This document shows, in pieces, positions 62,187 through 64,000 of a DNA stretch of 64,000 bases. Below the pieces are notes generated by a model. It searched no databases. It was not told the origin of the DNA and saw nothing but the letters and a program-made list of their open reading frames with translations. This stretch comes from JADJYF01 sp965278995 (lineage in GTDB: Bacteria > Pseudomonadota > Gammaproteobacteria > Ga0077536), in NCBI GenBank assembly GCA_965278995.1, contig OZ257136.1, forward strand, positions 1-64,000, written 5' to 3'. A program made the position numbers and the translations under genes. The stretch's first letter is position 1; every line of letters starts with the position of its first letter.

Positions 62187-62546
62187 ATGGCCATCAGCAA
62201 AGAAGAAAAAGCCTTCTTCGTGCAACTCGGCGCGCGTATCACCGAGCTGCGCAAGGCGCAGAGCGTGACGCAGGTGCAGCTCGCCGAGTGGCTCGGGGTG
62301 TCGCAGCAGACCGTGACGGCCTATGAGGTCGGGCGACGGCGCATGCCGGTATCGACCTTGCCGACCTTGGCGCGGTTACTGGGTGTGTCGTTGGAAGAGT
62401 TGCTTGGGGAAGAGAGCAAGGCTGGTAAGCGAGGGCCAGCGCCCAAGCTTCAACGTCAGATGGAGCGTATCCAAGAGCTGCCCAAGCCCAAGCAGCGCTT
62501 CGTCATGGAGATGCTGGATACGGTGATTGCTCAGGCTGGGCGATAG
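62187..62546 (+). CDS. XRE-family transcriptional regulator
   Basis: A 119-residue protein. Residues 12-70 form a lambda-repressor-like HTH (ARITELRKAQSVTQVQLAEWLG, SQQTVTAYEVGRRRM, PTLARLLGVSLEELLGE), followed by a basic proline-rich tail (KRGPAPKLQRQMERIQEL). ATG 62187 follows GGGAG; ATG 62094 lies within the operator region and is unlikely. It is divergent from the primase with a palindrome between, so it probably represses the primase-recombinase operon and itself. Confidence 0.9.
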   Translation: MAISKEEKAFFVQLGARITELRKAQSVTQVQLAEWLGVSQQTVTAYEVGRRRMPVSTLPTLARLLGVSLEELLGEESKAGKRGPAPKLQRQMERIQELPKPKQRFVMEMLDTVIAQAGR

Positions 62547-62579
62547 GCACCAAAATCATCGTTCCAAGCGCCATAGCGC

Positions 62580-63017
62580 TCATTTCACTAACCGGTGAGT
62601 TAGTCCCCCTAATAGAGATCCGATAGTGGCGCCGGCAGCGCAGATCACAATGGCGACTACGAAGATCCCAACACCTATTCCTATTACTGTCCCAACATCA
62701 CCTAGAGCGGTATTTCCGATAGCCCCACCAAAATTACCGCCAACTACAACACCTAAGAATAGTGCGAACGGAAACAGGCCATACCCACCTATGTAAGAGC
62801 CAATTCGACTTGGCCGAGAGTTCTTAGAACAAAATTTTTGGATCAGTTCGTGAATCAGCCAGAGGCTCAGCGCAATAGCTAAACTCATCGACAGCATCAT
62901 CAGCCAACCAGAAATCTCAATTCCCGATTTCCGGAACCACCCCGGCAGCAAGAAGTATTGACCGACCAGCAGCAAAGTAATCAGCAAAAAAGAAACTGCT
63001 AAAATCTTCGTCTTCAT
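62580..63017 (-). CDS. multipass membrane protein, candidate immunity protein of tip 3
   Basis: A 145-residue protein with four or so hydrophobic segments (KTKILAVSFLLITLLLVG at the start, GWLMMLSMSLAIALSLWLI, a glycine-rich pair at 75-130). The ATG overlaps the Rhs tip 3 stop (ATGA), the tight coupling usual for toxin and immunity genes. It would sit in the inner membrane, so the toxin probably acts on the membrane or from the periplasm. No family is recognised. Confidence 0.55.
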   Translation of the reverse strand: MKTKILAVSFLLITLLLVGQYFLLPGWFRKSGIEISGWLMMLSMSLAIALSLWLIHELIQKFCSKNSRPSRIGSYIGGYGLFPFALFLGVVVGGNFGGAIGNTALGDVGTVIGIGVGIFVVAIVICAAGATIGSLLGGLTHRLVK

Positions 63018-63475
63018 GGGCGGGTCACCGGCGGTCCACCACCAACGCACTCCTGCCAACACATTTGATGGATATTAATCACACACACCGTGTCGGTTTT
63101 ACATGAATCGCAATACCCTTTGTCGAATTCCTGCAAACACTCCCTGACACAATCTGCCCATGGCCCTGGTGGTGTATTCCCGCAAACCCATGGCGCCAAA
63201 TCACAGTAATACCAACCTCCGGCATCTTCACAACGCTGGCTGTAGTAATCGCAGTTTGTCGTCCCGTACAGTCCCAGCGGATCTATCCATCTCAGAGGAT
63301 TATTCTTGGCGTAGACATAAAGGTGATTCAGACCACGCGACATTTCCTCGGGTCCAGATAACGCCGCGAAATATGTAGACCGCCTGTTAGAAGCAAGCTT
63401 TGCTATCGGCGCTGGCGATTCGCCGGGAATGATTCCGATGGGGTCACTTTGGAGATACGGTTGAAGCGACCAATC
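63014..63475 (-). pseudogene. orphan Rhs tip 3 with very Cys-rich C-terminal extension
   Basis: The frame is open from 63475 to its stop at 63014. It starts inside the Rhs core (PYLQSDPIGIIPGES, then a roughly 30-residue insertion typical of some Rhs cores, then HLYVYAKNNPLRWIDPLGLYG). The remaining 80 residues hold about twelve cysteines (CDYYSQRC, CDLAPWVCG, CVRECLQEF, CDSCKTDTVC, CWQECVGGG), suggesting a disulfide-rich periplasmic or secreted toxin. No upstream Rhs body is present. An immunity-like membrane protein gene overlaps its end. Confidence 0.7.
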
Positions 63476-63506
63476 TCAATTCCTCATTATGCTACTGCCT
63501 GGTAGG

Positions 63507-63866
63507 CTAACTGCTATTCCTCTTCGGAATATTGGCAACAAAAAAACTTATGACGGCGCCAATCGCCGCGACAACGTACTGTAAGACCGCAGCGATAAGT
63601 CCGAACAATGCATAATCGTTATCCCAAATCGACGAGCAGACGAATAAAGCTGGAAGAAGCAATAGTAGAGCGAGTTTTACGCCTAGTTCGGCGACGCAGA
63701 GTAGTTGCATCGCGATGCCGACACACAAGGGAAAGATGACATAATTCATCGGAACCTGAATTTCTTCCATGAGCCAGTTGGCTATGTGTGACCAATAGAC
63801 AAAATAGATAGTGCTCAACAGTGCGACTACAACGATATTATTTGTCGAGGTCTGGGATACGCGCAC
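63507..63866 (-). CDS. four-helix membrane protein, candidate immunity protein of toxin 4
   Basis: A 119-residue protein with four predicted membrane helices (about residues 10-28, 38-56, 60-80 and 88-110) and short loops. The GTG start follows the stop of the preceding toxin end by two bases. Size and position fit an immunity protein for a membrane- or periplasm-active toxin. No known family is recognised; low GC supports recent transfer. Confidence 0.5.
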   Translation of the reverse strand: MRVSQTSTNNIVVVALLSTIYFVYWSHIANWLMEEIQVPMNYVIFPLCVGIAMQLLCVAELGVKLALLLLLPALFVCSSIWDNDYALFGLIAAVLQYVVAAIGAVISFFVANIPKRNSS

Positions 63867-63868
63867 GT

Positions 63869-64000
63869 TCAGAAATCCGGATGCACGATTCCAATTCCGG
63901 GCGCTTGAAATAGCCCATTCCCGGGAACACCGGGTGGTAGCTGCGCACCCCCACCGGTTATCAGCCCTCTCGCGAATGAATTTGAATTCGGTCCGCCTGG
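63869..64000 (-). CDS. C-terminal end of a fourth polymorphic-toxin-like gene (partial)
   Basis: The frame runs in from beyond the window edge and ends at 63869. The visible 43 residues begin PGGPNSNSFARGLI and end QAPGIGIVHPDF. The GPNSNSFA-type motif recurs at C termini of secreted hydrolase-like toxin domains, as far as I recall, so this is a weak family hint. It is directly followed by a membrane protein gene in the same way as the other tips. Confidence 0.45.
   Translation of the reverse strand, partial: PGGPNSNSFARGLITGGGAQLPPGVPGNGLFQAPGIGIVHPDF

Overview
The window looks like chromosome of a GC-rich gammaproteobacterium. The evidence is the birA-coaX-SPOR-tRNA-Thr order, cysDNC with cysB, the cstA-ybdD pair, ydcH and a LysR/TetR/AraC-rich gene complement. 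Genus cannot be fixed from the sequence. The host is a free-living, metabolically broad aerobe-type bacterium with no visible photosynthesis or pathogenicity genes.

Bases 1-45,700 are ordinary, densely packed chromosome. In order they hold: three exported proteins (DUF1329 first); a MerR-HTH/receiver fusion; an Npt1-like carrier with a HEAT-like tail; sulfate activation (cysD-cysNC); uppP; an operon of membrane protein, CoA-transferase, cstA and ybdD; a lipoprotein; an MFS carrier; a carotenoid oxygenase with divergent TetR; an LCMT-type methyltransferase; an orphan NarL-type regulator; an operon of lipoprotein, TPR protein and PEGA/SUMF1 protein; a degenerate glutamine amidotransferase; a ketosynthase-thioesterase pair; a GlxA-type regulator; a structured intergenic RNA candidate ending in a strong terminator; metY, an alpha/beta hydrolase and an O-antigen-ligase-like protein; a dihydropteroate-synthase-related protein; ydcH; a crotonase; cysB; FHA and VWA-FHA proteins; a COG4324 peptidase; a sulfurtransferase; and birA-coaX-SPOR. 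Sulfur genes (cysD, cysNC, metY, cysB, sulfurtransferase) recur but are not in one operon.

At tRNA-Thr(UGU) (45,626-45,701) the chromosome gives way to a mosaic accessory island that begins with a P4-type integrase and continues past the window end. Its first part is a hypothetical gene split by an IS21-family element with intact ends and a 6-bp target duplication, then small RHH, HNH and STAS-like genes and an IS630-family element. From 52.9 kb onward the minus strand carries a chain of polymorphic-toxin tips. Three short Rhs-core remnants (LQSDPIG motif), each with a different C-terminal extension, plus the end of a fourth toxin, are each followed at once by a small gene that looks like its immunity partner; three of these partners are membrane proteins. 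The chain is split by HicBA and by a separate module: XRE repressor with palindromic operator, CHC2-TOPRIM-ATPase primase, XerC-like recombinase, a small protein, and a palindrome-rich noncoding region. The primase has been cut inside its zinc finger by a second IS21-family element. Removing that element and one copy of its 5-bp duplication restores the frame exactly, giving 1013 codons.

The most interesting parts are the toxin/immunity chain and the primase-recombinase module embedded in it. The PEGA/SUMF1 operon with the FHA proteins, the structured leader before metY and the duplicated tRNA-Thr promoter segment are also worth a look.
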